The notes: generated by a model not told the origin, from the letters alone. 64,000 bases of DNA from Aquisalimonas sp. 2447 (GCF_012044895.1 NZ_CP050695.1:588501-652500), one strand, 5' to 3'. Shown: positions 36,116 through 44,965, numbered from the stretch's first letter. A program made the numbers and translations.

Positions 36116-37915
36116 ATGCAGACGCTCACCGAACTACTGGACGCCTACCGCGGCGGCCACAAGCGCCTTCGCCGGCACATCACCGAGGTCATGGAAACGG
36201 CGCGCTCCGGCGACGACCGCAACATCTGGATTACCGTGCTTACCGACGCGCAGCTGGAACCCTACCTGCAGCGTCTGGAAGCGGCTGACCCGACGGAGCT
36301 GCCGCTCTACGGCGTGCCGTTCGCAATGAAGGACAACATCGACCTGGCGGGCATTCCCACCACTGCGGGGTGTCCGGACTACACGTATACCCCGGAGTCC
36401 TCTGCGTTCTTGGTGCAGCAGCTCATCGATGCCGGCGCCGTGCCCGTGGGCAAGACCAACCTCGACCAGTTCGCCACCGGTCTGGTGGGCACCCGCTCGC
36501 CGTACGGCGCCTGTGGCAATGCGTTCGATCCGGATTACGTCTCCGGTGGCTCCAGTTCCGGTTCTGCGGTCAGCGTCGCGCTGGGCCAGGTCTGCTTCTC
36601 GCTGGGGACTGATACGGCCGGCTCAGGTAGGGTGCCTGCCGCGTTCAACAACCTGGTTGGCGTCAAACCCACCTGCGGGCTGCTCAGCGCCAGTGGCGTG
36701 GTGCCGGCCTGCCGCACCATCGACACCATCTCCATCTTCGCCACGACAGTAGCTGATGCCCAGCAGGTCCTGGATGTCGCCGCGGCCTTCGATGTCGATG
36801 ACGCTTATTCGCGTCCGGACAGTGTGCCGTCGCTCGGGCATGGCAGCATCCCGGTGGCGGGTTTTCGCTTCGGCGTACCGAAAGCGGAACAACTCGCCTT
36901 CTTTGGTAACCGCGAGTCGGAAAAGCTGTTCTTCCAGGCCGTTGAACGGCTGGAAGCGCTCGGCGGCAAGCGGGTGGAACTGGACTTCGAGCCTTTCCTG
37001 GAAGCGGCCCGCCTGTTGTACGAAGGGCCCTGGGTCTCCGAGCGCTACACGGCCATCCGCGAGTTCATCGAGCGTGCGCCGGAGTCATTGTTCCCAGTAA
37101 CGCGGGAGATCATCGGTGGCGGCGGCAAACCGCTGGCCACTGATGCTTTTGCTGCCCAGTACCGGCTCAAGGCCCTGAAGCGCCGCACCGAGGCCACCTG
37201 GGACGACGTGGACCTGGTGATCACGCCGTCAGCCGGGACGATTTACACCACCGACGCGGTCAACGCCGATCCGGTGCAGCTCAACAGTAACCTCGGCTAC
37301 TACACCAACTTCATGAACCTGCTGGACTTCAGCGCTCTGGCGGTGCCGGCCGGATTTCAGTCCGACGGTTTGCCCTTCGGCGTGACCCTGTTCGCCCCCG
37401 CTTTCTACGATCAGGATCTGCTGGCCATCGGTGATCGGCTGCATCGGGATCAGGCCCTGCCGCTCGGCGCTACGGGTGCGGCCATGCCAAAAGGCGAACC
37501 GGTGGCGGCCCGCCATGCCCACACCATTCCGGTGGCGGTTTGCGGTGCGCATATGCATGGTTTGCCGCTCAACTGGCAGCTCACCCAGCGTAACGCGCGT
37601 TTCGTGGAGGCGACGCGCTCGGCGCCCGAATACCGCTTCTATGCATTGCCCGGCGGTCCACCCCATCGGCCGGGCATGGTGCACGTGGGCGCAGGAGGCG
37701 GTGCCGTGGAACTGGAGGTATGGGAGGTGCCCGCCGATCGTTTCGGGTCCTTCGTCGCGGGCATTCCCGCGCCGCTGGGTATCGGCAAGGTGCGCCTCGC
37801 GTCCGGCGCGGAGGTGCCCGGTTTCGTTTGTGAGGCCAGCGCGGCGAATCAGGCCGAGGACATCACTGCACTGGGTTCCTGGCGCACCTGGCTGAAGGAG
37901 CAAGCGGCGAAGTAG
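36116..37915 (+). CDS. atzF: allophanate hydrolase
   Basis: Amidase-signature enzyme of 599 residues that splits allophanate into two ammonium and two CO2. The Ser-cisSer-Lys triad lies in VPFAMKDNIDLAG (Lys) and SGGSSSGSAVSVALG (the two serines). The C-terminal domain, from about residue 460 (AVCGAHMHGLPLNWQL onward), is the extra domain specific to AtzF/DUR1,2-type hydrolases. It would complete the pathway started by the carboxylase and deiminase. The IS110 element separates it from those genes, so it may now need its own promoter or read-through. Confidence 0.93.
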   Translation: MQTLTELLDAYRGGHKRLRRHITEVMETARSGDDRNIWITVLTDAQLEPYLQRLEAADPTELPLYGVPFAMKDNIDLAGIPTTAGCPDYTYTPESSAFLVQQLIDAGAVPVGKTNLDQFATGLVGTRSPYGACGNAFDPDYVSGGSSSGSAVSVALGQVCFSLGTDTAGSGRVPAAFNNLVGVKPTCGLLSASGVVPACRTIDTISIFATTVADAQQVLDVAAAFDVDDAYSRPDSVPSLGHGSIPVAGFRFGVPKAEQLAFFGNRESEKLFFQAVERLEALGGKRVELDFEPFLEAARLLYEGPWVSERYTAIREFIERAPESLFPVTREIIGGGGKPLATDAFAAQYRLKALKRRTEATWDDVDLVITPSAGTIYTTDAVNADPVQLNSNLGYYTNFMNLLDFSALAVPAGFQSDGLPFGVTLFAPAFYDQDLLAIGDRLHRDQALPLGATGAAMPKGEPVAARHAHTIPVAVCGAHMHGLPLNWQLTQRNARFVEATRSAPEYRFYALPGGPPHRPGMVHVGAGGGAVELEVWEVPADRFGSFVAGIPAPLGIGKVRLASGAEVPGFVCEASAANQAEDITALGSWRTWLKEQAAK

Positions 37916-38025
37916 AACCGCGTCGGCGGTGTCTCGTGTGACATCGCTGATCGTTGTCGCCAGACTGTGGTCGTGGTGTTCTGGTTGCGAATTCGTAGCG
38001 AGCCGGTGTGCCAGGAGAGCCCTGC

Positions 38026-38487
38026 TTGGAATGCCTTTTCTGCCGAATCATTGCCGGTGAGGAACCCTGTGCACAGGTGTATGCTGATGACCTGTGCGTG
38101 GCGTTCATGGACATCTATCCGCTCGGCGAGGGCCACGTGCTGCTGATCCCGCGGCAGCACGTTGTGCAGCTCGAGGAACTGGATGCCGGAACGCGGGCGC
38201 ACATGTACACGGTGTTCGACCGGCTGTTGGCGGCGCAACGCCGCGCGGGGCTGGGTGTGGAAGGCACCCACTTTCTGGTTAATGACGGCAAGGCGGCCAA
38301 CCAGCATATCCCCCACGCGCATATGCACCTTATCCCGCGTCGGCGGGGCGATGGTCTACGCTTCCTTTACCGGTTGTCGTTGCACCTGACGGGTCTGTTC
38401 GGGTTCGCGAAGCCAATGAGCACGCTGCGTGAGCAGGCCGCGCGGATTGCGGCCGGAATGCGATCTTCGGATCAGGAGGCGGAATGA
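38026..38487 (+). CDS. HIT-family protein
   Basis: Histidine-triad nucleotide-binding hydrolase or transferase of 153 residues. The triad HIPHAHMHL is complete and the N-terminal CLFCRIIAGE is the typical zinc-binding start. I choose the TTG at 38026, six bases after AGGAGAG; a GTG at 38008 would add six residues but has no good site upstream. The 30-residue C-terminal tail after the triad is longer than in the shortest HIT proteins. Its stop overlaps the GNAT start by four bases, so the two are coupled. Confidence 0.85.
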   Translation: MECLFCRIIAGEEPCAQVYADDLCVAFMDIYPLGEGHVLLIPRQHVVQLEELDAGTRAHMYTVFDRLLAAQRRAGLGVEGTHFLVNDGKAANQHIPHAHMHLIPRRRGDGLRFLYRLSLHLTGLFGFAKPMSTLREQAARIAAGMRSSDQEAE

Positions 38488-38945
38488 GCGAGGTGGATTA
38501 CACGGTGGCTTTCGTCACCGGGGCCGACAAGGACGAATGGCGCCGCCTTTTCGAAGGCTACGCGGTGTTCTACGGCGTACCGATGAGCGACACGGTGGCT
38601 GATCAGGTCTGGTCCTGGCTGCTGGACCCATCCCATGAGCTTGAGGGACTGATCGCCCACGACGAGGCCTACAATGGCGTGGGGATCATTCACGTGCGCG
38701 CCTGCCCGCGGCCGCTGAGCGGCTGCAATATTGGGTTTGTGGACGACATGTTCGTGGTCCCCGACGCGCGCGGCAGCGGTGCGTCAGACGCCATGGTGGA
38801 GCGGTTGCAGGCCCTGGCCCGGGAACGGGGTTGGCCGGCATTGCGCTGGTTGACGCAACAGCACAATGAGCGCGGCCGCGCCTTTTACGACCGCTATGCC
38901 GGCGGCCCCACCGATTTCATTCTGTACCACCTGCGCATGGGCTGA
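38484..38945 (+). CDS. GNAT-family N-acetyltransferase
   Basis: 153-residue acetyltransferase. The central strand and acetyl-CoA loop read FVDDMFVVPDARGSGASDAMV, followed by ALRWLTQQHNERGRAFYDRY, a pattern seen in the RimI-like group acting on small molecules or peptides. The start overlaps the HIT gene stop (ATGA). The substrate is unknown. Confidence 0.88.
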   Translation: MSEVDYTVAFVTGADKDEWRRLFEGYAVFYGVPMSDTVADQVWSWLLDPSHELEGLIAHDEAYNGVGIIHVRACPRPLSGCNIGFVDDMFVVPDARGSGASDAMVERLQALARERGWPALRWLTQQHNERGRAFYDRYAGGPTDFILYHLRMG

Positions 38946-39082
38946 CCACGTTATTTGGCGGGCTCATCACCAGGTGACCTGGCCGCCTTGACCCTGCCGA
39001 TGTTCGCGCTCATTGTTCGTTCTCGTACAACCCGGCGCGCGCTATGCTTTCGTATTCAGTTCTTTAACCCTGGGAGATCCGA

Positions 39083-39961
39083 ATGTCCGACAACAACGGA
39101 ACCTACACTCCGCCGAAAGTCTGGACGTGGGACAGGGAGAGCGGTGGCAAATTCGCCAGCATCAACCGGCCCATCGCCGGACCGACCCACGACAAGGAAC
39201 TGCCGGTGGGGAAGCATCCGTTGCAGCTCTACTCCCTGGCCACGCCCAATGGTGTGAAAGTCACCATCATGCTGGAGGAGCTGCTGGGGCTCGGTCACAC
39301 GGGGGCGGAGTACGATGCCCATCTGATTCGCATTGGTGACGGCGAGCAGTTCGGCAGCGGCTTCGTCGCCGTCAACCCGAACTCGAAGATCCCTGCCATG
39401 ATGGACCAGAGCACCACGCCGCCGACGCGGGTCTTCGAGTCCGGTTCCATCCTGTTCTACCTGGCTGAGAAGTTCGGGGCCTTCCTGCCCACCGACATCC
39501 CCGCGCGCACGGAGTGCATGAACTGGCTGTTCTGGCAGATGGGCATGGCGCCGTTGCTGGGCGGCGGCTTCGGTCACTTCTACGCCTACGCACCGGAGTC
39601 CTACGAGTACCCCATCAACCGCTTCGCCATGGAGGTCAAGCGCCAGTTGGATGTGCTGGACCGGGAACTGGCGGACAAGCGCTACATCGTCGGTGACGAC
39701 TACACCATTGCGGACATGGCGATCTGGCCCTGGTACGGCGCCCTGTCTCTCGGGCGGCTGTACAACGCCGGCGAGTTCCTGCAGGTGCATACGTACGAGA
39801 ATGTGGTGCGCTGGGCCAGGGAGATCGATGAGAGGCCGGCCGCGCAGCGCGGCCGCATGGTCAACCGCGTCTGGGGTGAGCCTCACCACCAGTTGCCGGA
39901 ACGCCACGACGCCAGCGATTTCGAGCACCGCACCCAGGACAAGCTGGACGCCGCGAACTGA
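39083..39961 (+). CDS. yghU: YghU-type glutathione-dependent disulfide-bond oxidoreductase
   Basis: Glutathione transferase-like protein of 292 residues, Nu class. The N-terminal extension YTPPKVWTWD, then the KFASINRPIAGPTH segment, is characteristic of YghU, which binds two glutathiones and reduces disulfides rather than conjugating. The thioredoxin-fold part has VNPNSKIPAM and FESGSILFYLAEK; the helical C-domain has GDDYTIADMAIWPWYG. It is monocistronic and followed by a GC-rich hairpin. Confidence 0.92.
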   Translation: MSDNNGTYTPPKVWTWDRESGGKFASINRPIAGPTHDKELPVGKHPLQLYSLATPNGVKVTIMLEELLGLGHTGAEYDAHLIRIGDGEQFGSGFVAVNPNSKIPAMMDQSTTPPTRVFESGSILFYLAEKFGAFLPTDIPARTECMNWLFWQMGMAPLLGGGFGHFYAYAPESYEYPINRFAMEVKRQLDVLDRELADKRYIVGDDYTIADMAIWPWYGALSLGRLYNAGEFLQVHTYENVVRWAREIDERPAAQRGRMVNRVWGEPHHQLPERHDASDFEHRTQDKLDAAN

Positions 39962-40028
39962 GGAGAGCATTCGCGCGCGCGTCCGACGCTTGAACCGAAT
40001 CCCGCCCGATACAGTCAAACAATGTAGT

Positions 40029-40052
40029 GGCGGCACTCGCCCGAGTGCCGCC
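40029..40052 (+). terminator. GC-rich hairpin after yghU
   Basis: Stem GGCGGCACTC with GAGTGCCGCC around a four-base loop. No strong T run follows, so it is a terminator candidate or a mRNA-stabilising end. Confidence 0.4.
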
Positions 40053-40087
40053 GTTCACGGGTTTGCCTGACGGTTCGAGGTGACATC

Positions 40088-40651
40088 ATGCGTTGGTGGA
40101 CGCTGTTGATCGTGGTCGGTCCGTCGCTGCTGCTGGTGATGCCCGCGCAGGGCAGCGATCGCTATGGCTACTGGGGCTTCGATCTGCTTTCCACGGAGCT
40201 TGCCGAGGATGACGGGGCTTTCGGTGCGGAGCTTGATGACACCAGCGCAGCGCTGCGGATCCACGGTGGTTATCGTGCCAACCGCTGGTTGGGTATAGAG
40301 GGCGCCCTGCAGGGGCTGGGGAATTATCATGACAATGGCAACCGCTTCGATTACAGCGCCTTGACCCTGGCGGGGATGCTGTATCTCCCGGTATCCCGGA
40401 GCTTCGAGTTCTATGCCCGGGCGGGTGGTGGTGTCGGCTGGGTCCGTGATCAGAACCGGCGCGAGACCAACAACAAGCCCATCGGCATGGTGGGCGTGGG
40501 CGCCAAGGCGCACGTTTCCCCGGTGCTGGCGTTGCGCGGCGGGGTGGACGCCTACGCCATCAGCCCCCGGATCGTTGATGCCGACGGCAATGCCGAGACC
40601 CGTGACCAAGGCATCGGGGTGGGGTATGTGGGTTTGAGCTTTCTCTTCTAG
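40088..40651 (+). CDS. small outer-membrane beta-barrel protein
   Basis: 187 residues with a signal peptide (hydrophobic LLIVVGPSLLLVMPAQG, then SDRYG). Alternating strands and the terminal aromatic residue (GLSFLF) are typical of OmpA-like eight-stranded barrels that are inserted by BAM. Gly-rich AGGGVGW and turn motifs support this. Function is not predictable; porin-like or adhesin-like roles are both possible. It lies alone between yghU and the AbiTii-like gene. Confidence 0.8.
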   Translation: MRWWTLLIVVGPSLLLVMPAQGSDRYGYWGFDLLSTELAEDDGAFGAELDDTSAALRIHGGYRANRWLGIEGALQGLGNYHDNGNRFDYSALTLAGMLYLPVSRSFEFYARAGGGVGWVRDQNRRETNNKPIGMVGVGAKAHVSPVLALRGGVDAYAISPRIVDADGNAETRDQGIGVGYVGLSFLF

Positions 40652-40804
40652 CGTGACGTACGCCGCAATTCGCTATCGGCCAGAGCACGGGTGGCCGGGG
40701 CCTGGTGGTCCTGGACTTCGACGATTGAGTGCGGCAAGGGCCGCCGGGGCGCTCTCCGGCGGGCGGTGACGCCGGCCGGAGAACGGGCAATTCTGTCCGG
40801 AGTG

Positions 40805-41464
40805 TCAGGTCCGCCCGAACAGCCGCGCCATGAAGCCGGGGGCCGTGGGCGGCGGCAACTCCGCCTGCAGTGCCGTCGCTTCGGCAAGAATCTCCTCGAG
40901 CTGGTCACCGATGGGCTGGGCCAGTTTTTTCTCCTCGCTGGTGAATGCGGAGCCGTGCCCTTCGATCCCTGCCTCGATGAGCCGGTCCGACCAGACCCTA
41001 ACGGCCAGACGCAGGGTGTCCAGGATGCGAACATAGCTCCGTGCGGGGACCGCCAGGGCGAGCCGTGTATCCAGATTGGTCTCGGCCTGGAGTCGCTCGT
41101 GCAGGGCACCTTCCAGTTCCTGGCGCACGCCGCCGTCACTGATGATCCGCTCCCGCTTTCGCACCAGATCAAGCACGTCCGTGCGCAACTCTGCGGCGGT
41201 GAGGCCGGCGATTTTGATCTCGTCCACCGGCGCCTGTATCCAGCCGGCGCCAGGACGCCAGGCCAGCAGCGTGCTCTCTTCTGCGCGCCGGTAATCGGGA
41301 ACCGGTTCGTCGGCCGCGTAACCGTCACGTTCCCGGCGAAGCCACTGCTGAATGGGCTTCTGCCGCAGCACGGTGGCCTGGAACAGAGCCTTCTCCAGAA
41401 TATCCGCTGGTGACGCCTGCGGGTCCTCGGCGATCTCCCTTAACGTGTGCATTGTGGAACCCAT
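40805..41464 (-). CDS. AbiTii-domain-like protein
   Basis: 219-residue cytoplasmic protein. The N-terminal 60 residues, DILEKALFQATVLRQKPIQQW then LRRERDGYAADEPVPDYRR, fit the AbiTii pattern (helical start, W-x2-x-E-x-x-GY, P-x-YR) named after the abortive phage infection gene of Lactococcus. The rest is helical with many Glu, Leu and Arg residues and no known motif. The start at 41464 is preceded by AAGGAGG. A defence role is possible but not shown; AbiTii domains also occur without a toxin partner. Confidence 0.6.
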   Translation of the reverse strand: MGSTMHTLREIAEDPQASPADILEKALFQATVLRQKPIQQWLRRERDGYAADEPVPDYRRAEESTLLAWRPGAGWIQAPVDEIKIAGLTAAELRTDVLDLVRKRERIISDGGVRQELEGALHERLQAETNLDTRLALAVPARSYVRILDTLRLAVRVWSDRLIEAGIEGHGSAFTSEEKKLAQPIGDQLEEILAEATALQAELPPPTAPGFMARLFGRT

Positions 41465-41727
41465 GCTGTCTCCTCCTTGTCGTGCCTCGGGTGGCCGTGC
41501 CATCGGTACGGCTCCTTCCTGGGTGCGGACCTGTTTTTTATCTCGGACGAGCCACAACAACAGAATCCCCGGGAAGAGTGTGTGAAATGGCTCGCACGAT
41601 TTCCCAGGGACGGCCGGCTGGTTCTTCGGCAGACATGCTCCGCTGCTTGCCCTTTCGTCCGCTGCTCGCCGACACTCTTGCCACTGGCACCAAGGGGTGC
41701 GGCGGCACGACGCGAGGAAGAGGGCGT

Positions 41728-42105
41728 ATGAACGCGGAAACACGGCTTGAGCGCGCAATGGCGATAGTGGAAGAAGTTCGGCAGGCGGGGCAGGTGGATG
41801 CGGAGACGCGGGCGCAATGCCTCGACGCCCTGGACGGTGAGCTCGCCGGTGTCCGTGGCGAGGTGGAGGCACTGCGACGGGAGGTCGACGGGTTGAAGGC
41901 AGAAAACCGTCGCCTGCGGCAATCCAGGGGCGGCGGTGAGGAGGAGCCCGTAGCCACCCGGGTGGGCTGCTATCAGTTCGCCAACGACGACACGCTGTAC
42001 TGTCCGCACTGCTGGGACAGGAACAAGCAGAAATCCGCGACCACCCGGATCACTGCCCGGCACAGGGTGTGTCCGGCATGCAGCACGCCGCTTAGCGGCC
42101 GTTAA
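41728..42105 (+). CDS. hypothetical protein with coiled coil and zinc ribbon
   Basis: 125 residues. The first 65 form a heptad-rich helix (GELAGVRGEVEALRREVDG), and the last 40 hold two CxxC knuckles, CPHC and CPAC, typical of a treble-clef or rubredoxin-like ribbon. I do not recognise the family. It is divergent from the AbiTii-like gene with 263 bp between the starts. The ATG at 41728 follows GAGGAAGAGG. A regulatory or nucleic-acid-binding role is a guess only. Confidence 0.7.
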   Translation: MNAETRLERAMAIVEEVRQAGQVDAETRAQCLDALDGELAGVRGEVEALRREVDGLKAENRRLRQSRGGGEEEPVATRVGCYQFANDDTLYCPHCWDRNKQKSATTRITARHRVCPACSTPLSGR

Positions 42106-42125
42106 GGCTCCCGGCTCGTTCAGGC

Positions 42126-42217
42126 GTAGGGTGGACCTTCAGGTCCACCATTACGGGCTTTGATGAACCACCTCGGTTTGCATGTCGGGGGAAGGCGGAC
42201 CTGAAGGTCCGCCCTAC
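42126..42217. repeat. REP-like palindrome pair with compensatory base changes
   Basis: Arms 42126-42149 and 42194-42217 (inverted) both start GTAGGG and contain the hairpin GGACCT-TC-AGGTCC. They differ at two positions, T/C and A/G, which pair with each other within each hairpin. Such covariation supports selection for the structure. They lie between two convergent genes. Confidence 0.8.
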
Positions 42218-42269
42218 GCATGCACCCAGCGATGGTTGCAGCGCCCGTCGGGCGCCGCTTGATGCCCCC

Positions 42270-42692
42270 TCACCGTGTTGGCCACACGCCCGGCGTTGCC
42301 AGTTCCAGCAGGTGGCCATCCGGGTCGCGGAAGTAAATGCTCTCTCCGCCCCGGGGCCAGTGCGTTCTGCCTTCGATAGCGATGCCGTGGTGCTGCAGCC
42401 GGGCCTCCCAGGCGGGCAGGTCTGCGGCGCTGATGGCAAAGGCGACATGGAGACGCCCTTCGCCGTCGTGGGGAGGGATGGTGCCCATGTCCTTTGGCAG
42501 AACCACCGTTTCCTGTGTCGCTCCCTGCAGGAACAGCAACAGCACCGTGCTGCCACCGGCATCGTAGGCGGTGAAGCGGTGGTCCGCCGTGAAGGGCTCG
42601 AGCGCCATGACTTCCTCGAAGAATGCGCGGGCGCGGTCCATATCCTCCACGTAGAGCGCCGTCTCCAGGACACCGTTCAGTCCGGGCATCAC
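42270..42692 (-). CDS. VOC-superfamily protein (glyoxalase/bleomycin resistance fold)
   Basis: 140-residue single-domain member of the vicinal oxygen chelate superfamily. Two beta-alpha-beta-beta-beta modules are visible: ETALYVEDMDRARAFFEEVM and, in the second half, ESIYFRDPDGHLLELATP. Metal ligands are plausible at the HVAFAI His and the final Glu. Substrate is unknown; the family includes fosfomycin-resistance and glyoxalase enzymes. A second ATG at 42689 is also possible as start. Confidence 0.85.
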   Translation of the reverse strand: MMPGLNGVLETALYVEDMDRARAFFEEVMALEPFTADHRFTAYDAGGSTVLLLFLQGATQETVVLPKDMGTIPPHDGEGRLHVAFAISAADLPAWEARLQHHGIAIEGRTHWPRGGESIYFRDPDGHLLELATPGVWPTR

Positions 42693-42800
42693 GCACCTCC
42701 CGTATCCTTCTCCTGCAGGTTCAGGTTAGCACGCTGCGGCGCGTCGTTGCCTTCCGACGGGGCGGGGAAGGCCCCGTGCCGGGGGCCACGGGGGGCGGGG

Positions 42801-43745
42801 TCAGAATTCCCAGCGGGCGGGGAAGCCGCGCACGTCTACATGGACGAACGGCCCGCGGTGCGGGGCGCTGCCATAGATGCCGATGCCGCCCTCGACGTCC
42901 ATTTCGGCCATGACGCGTTCGGCGATTGCGGCCAGGACGCGGGCGTCGGCGATGGTGCTGCGGTTGTCACCCGTGAGGTCATCCATGCGGCCGCGCGGGC
43001 GGTGTTGGTCGATGTAGATGTCCGCGGCGCCACCCCACTGGTGACGGCTGTGCCGCCCGTTGCCGATGGCGGTGTTGTAGAACGGGGTGCGGTAGCCGCT
43101 CATGACCACGAATCCGTCGGTCCGGATGCCTTCCTCGTTCACCGTCTCCAGCAGCTGCTCCAGGACCAGCATGAGCTCGGGCCGAATCAGCACGAAACGT
43201 GGCCAGCCCGCCTGCTGCTTGGACAGGAACTGCCCAAGGGTGAAGTGCGGTGAGACCGCAAGCTTGGCCAGTGCCGGATCCACGCGGATGAATCCCTCCG
43301 GCGGCAGGTAGGCGTCCAGCCCGCGAAACGGCTTGCTGGGGTAGCGGCCGATGCGGTAGTTCTCGATGCGGCCGTTGGCCTTGGCGGACCGCGGCGTCAT
43401 CACCAGCATGTTGAAGGTCATGGTTTCGCCGGTGGCATCCTGCCGGAAGGTCAGCGGGTAGTGGCCCGGGGTCGGGGGGGCATGCCATGACCAGCCGCGA
43501 TCCCCGCGCGCTGTCAGGGTGCCCTTGTCCGTCTTGCCCGAGAGTGCAGCCGCCGGCAGGTCGGGGCTGTGGAATCGCACGCTGGCTTCCGGCATGACCG
43601 GAATCGCCAGGACACGGTACGGGTTGTCCATGCCGTCCACACTGATGCGAAAGCCCGTCCGGCCAGGATCGAATGTGCTGGCGAAGCTGGCCGTGCACGC
43701 CAGTAGAAGCAATGCGGCGGTCAGCCACCGCAACCGTGTGGTCAT
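42801..43745 (-). CDS. exported M15-like peptidase (DUF882-type)
   Basis: 314 residues with a signal peptide (LLLLACTASFA). The C-terminal 170 residues match the peptidase M15A/DUF882 pattern: SGYRTPFYNTAIG, the metal motif HSRHQWGGAADIY and HVDVRG. Such proteins cut or bind peptidoglycan peptides in the periplasm. Its ATG overlaps the stop of the L,D-transpeptidase gene upstream, so both would be translated together, and both act on the cell wall. The N-terminal 130 residues are a beta-rich domain I do not recognise. Confidence 0.82.
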   Translation of the reverse strand: MTTRLRWLTAALLLLACTASFASTFDPGRTGFRISVDGMDNPYRVLAIPVMPEASVRFHSPDLPAAALSGKTDKGTLTARGDRGWSWHAPPTPGHYPLTFRQDATGETMTFNMLVMTPRSAKANGRIENYRIGRYPSKPFRGLDAYLPPEGFIRVDPALAKLAVSPHFTLGQFLSKQQAGWPRFVLIRPELMLVLEQLLETVNEEGIRTDGFVVMSGYRTPFYNTAIGNGRHSRHQWGGAADIYIDQHRPRGRMDDLTGDNRSTIADARVLAAIAERVMAEMDVEGGIGIYGSAPHRGPFVHVDVRGFPARWEF

Positions 43746-44794
43746 CGTCCGGTCCTTACGGGGTGCGGCGGCAGCGCCGCCAGGGCGGCACGGACCGGTT
43801 CGTCGCGGCTGTAGATATCCTCCCGGAACTGGACCCGGCCATCGTCGTTCACCCAGGTGGTGGCGTACTGCATGTGAGTCTGCACCGGACGCCGCAGGGG
43901 GACGGTCTGTTCACGTTTGCCGTCGATGATGCGGTCGATGGCGGCGCGGTCCCAGCGACTGCTGTTGTCCAGCAGAACGCGGGTCAGTTCCATGGGGTTC
44001 TCCACCCGGAGGCAGCCGGAGCTGAAGTCCCGCCGTGCGCGATCGAACAGGTTTCGCGCCGGGGTATCGTGCAGGTAGACGTTGAAGCGGTTCGGGGACA
44101 TGAATTTCACCTGACCCAGAGCGTTCAGCGGCCCCGGGGACTGATGGAAACGGAAAGGCATGTTATTGCGCCCCATGCGGTTCCAGTCGACGGTGGTCGG
44201 GTCGACTTCGCGTTCATCCGCCCCCCAGCCGCGAAGCACGCGGAAGCCCATGCGGTCCAGGTAGTCCGGGTCCAGGCGGCCCAGGGCGAGATGGGAGGTC
44301 AGCAGCAGATAGCTGTCGGTGACCAGCAGATCCAGGTCCGCCAGCCAGCCCGCAGTTGGGTCTTCCGGTGCCTGCTCCAGCAAGGCGTCGATGGCCTCCG
44401 CGTGGTAGTCGGCAACGGACAGGCCGTGGACGTCGGCCAGCTCCAGCAGATCGCGCACGGTGGTGACGCGGTCCACGCGGGCACCGTCGTCGTCGGACCA
44501 GGCCGGGGCAAACAGCCGTTCGGTGTAGAACGCGCGCAGCGCCCGCTCCGCATGAATGGCCTCCCCGGACGCCGCTAGGCGCTCGCTACCCTCGGGCAGC
44601 GCCTCGAGGCGTTCCCGGAGCTGCTCGCCCACCGGGGTGGCGAGAACGGGGGTGCGAGAAGAAGGCCCCCGATCGCCACTGTGAGCAGAGTCAGGTACAC
44701 GACTGCCCGTGGCCGCGGTTTCGACAGAAGACGCATCATCAGCGAGGTGCTCCGGGAAGGGTGGGGGGTGCATCGCATCACCGTGGTGCTGCAA
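43742..44794 (-). CDS. L,D-transpeptidase (YcbB/LdtD-like) with internal deletion and shifted N-terminus
   Basis: Periplasmic cross-linking enzyme of the YkuD family. The catalytic block is present: VYLHDTPARNLFDRA with the His, and FSSGCLRVENP with the Cys. However, the sequence runs from the N-terminal helical domain (TSHLALGRLDP) straight into YLDRMGFRVLRGWG, which normally follows some 200 to 250 residues later, so the peptidoglycan-binding domain and the first half of the YkuD fold are missing. The signal sequence is also in another frame: MMRLLSKPRPRAVVYL and IGGLLLAPP start at 44739 and meet this frame at about 44650. Either the gene is decaying or the product is not exported. 350 residues instead of roughly 550-600. 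Confidence 0.7.
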   Translation of the reverse strand: MQHHGDAMHPPPFPEHLADDASSVETAATGSRVPDSAHSGDRGPSSRTPVLATPVGEQLRERLEALPEGSERLAASGEAIHAERALRAFYTERLFAPAWSDDDGARVDRVTTVRDLLELADVHGLSVADYHAEAIDALLEQAPEDPTAGWLADLDLLVTDSYLLLTSHLALGRLDPDYLDRMGFRVLRGWGADEREVDPTTVDWNRMGRNNMPFRFHQSPGPLNALGQVKFMSPNRFNVYLHDTPARNLFDRARRDFSSGCLRVENPMELTRVLLDNSSRWDRAAIDRIIDGKREQTVPLRRPVQTHMQYATTWVNDDGRVQFREDIYSRDEPVRAALAALPPHPVRTGR

Positions 44795-44935
44795 TGCTCA
44801 GGCAAGTAAGCCGCAGGACCCGTCCGGCGTCAAGACGAGTCATTCATCCGGTCCTCAATGGGGCGGCGAACCCCACCGGGAGGCATACGGGGCGGCAACG
44901 GTCCGGGTGGTTGAGCAGGTGTCGTGCCCGGCGCG

Positions 44936-44965
44936 TGGACACCGTTGACTACGGTCGCGTAGAAT
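44936..44965 (+). promoter_or_regulatory. carA: probable sigma-70 promoter of carAB
   Basis: TGGACA (44936-44941) and TAGAAT (44960-44965) with an 18-bp spacer. Transcription would start near 44972, about 130 bp before the carA start codon. Confidence 0.5.

Noticed and set aside
41410-41727. Upstream extension of the zinc-ribbon protein
   Set aside because: The added residues are the shadow of the AbiTii gene start region; the ATG at 41728 has the better Shine-Dalgarno site.
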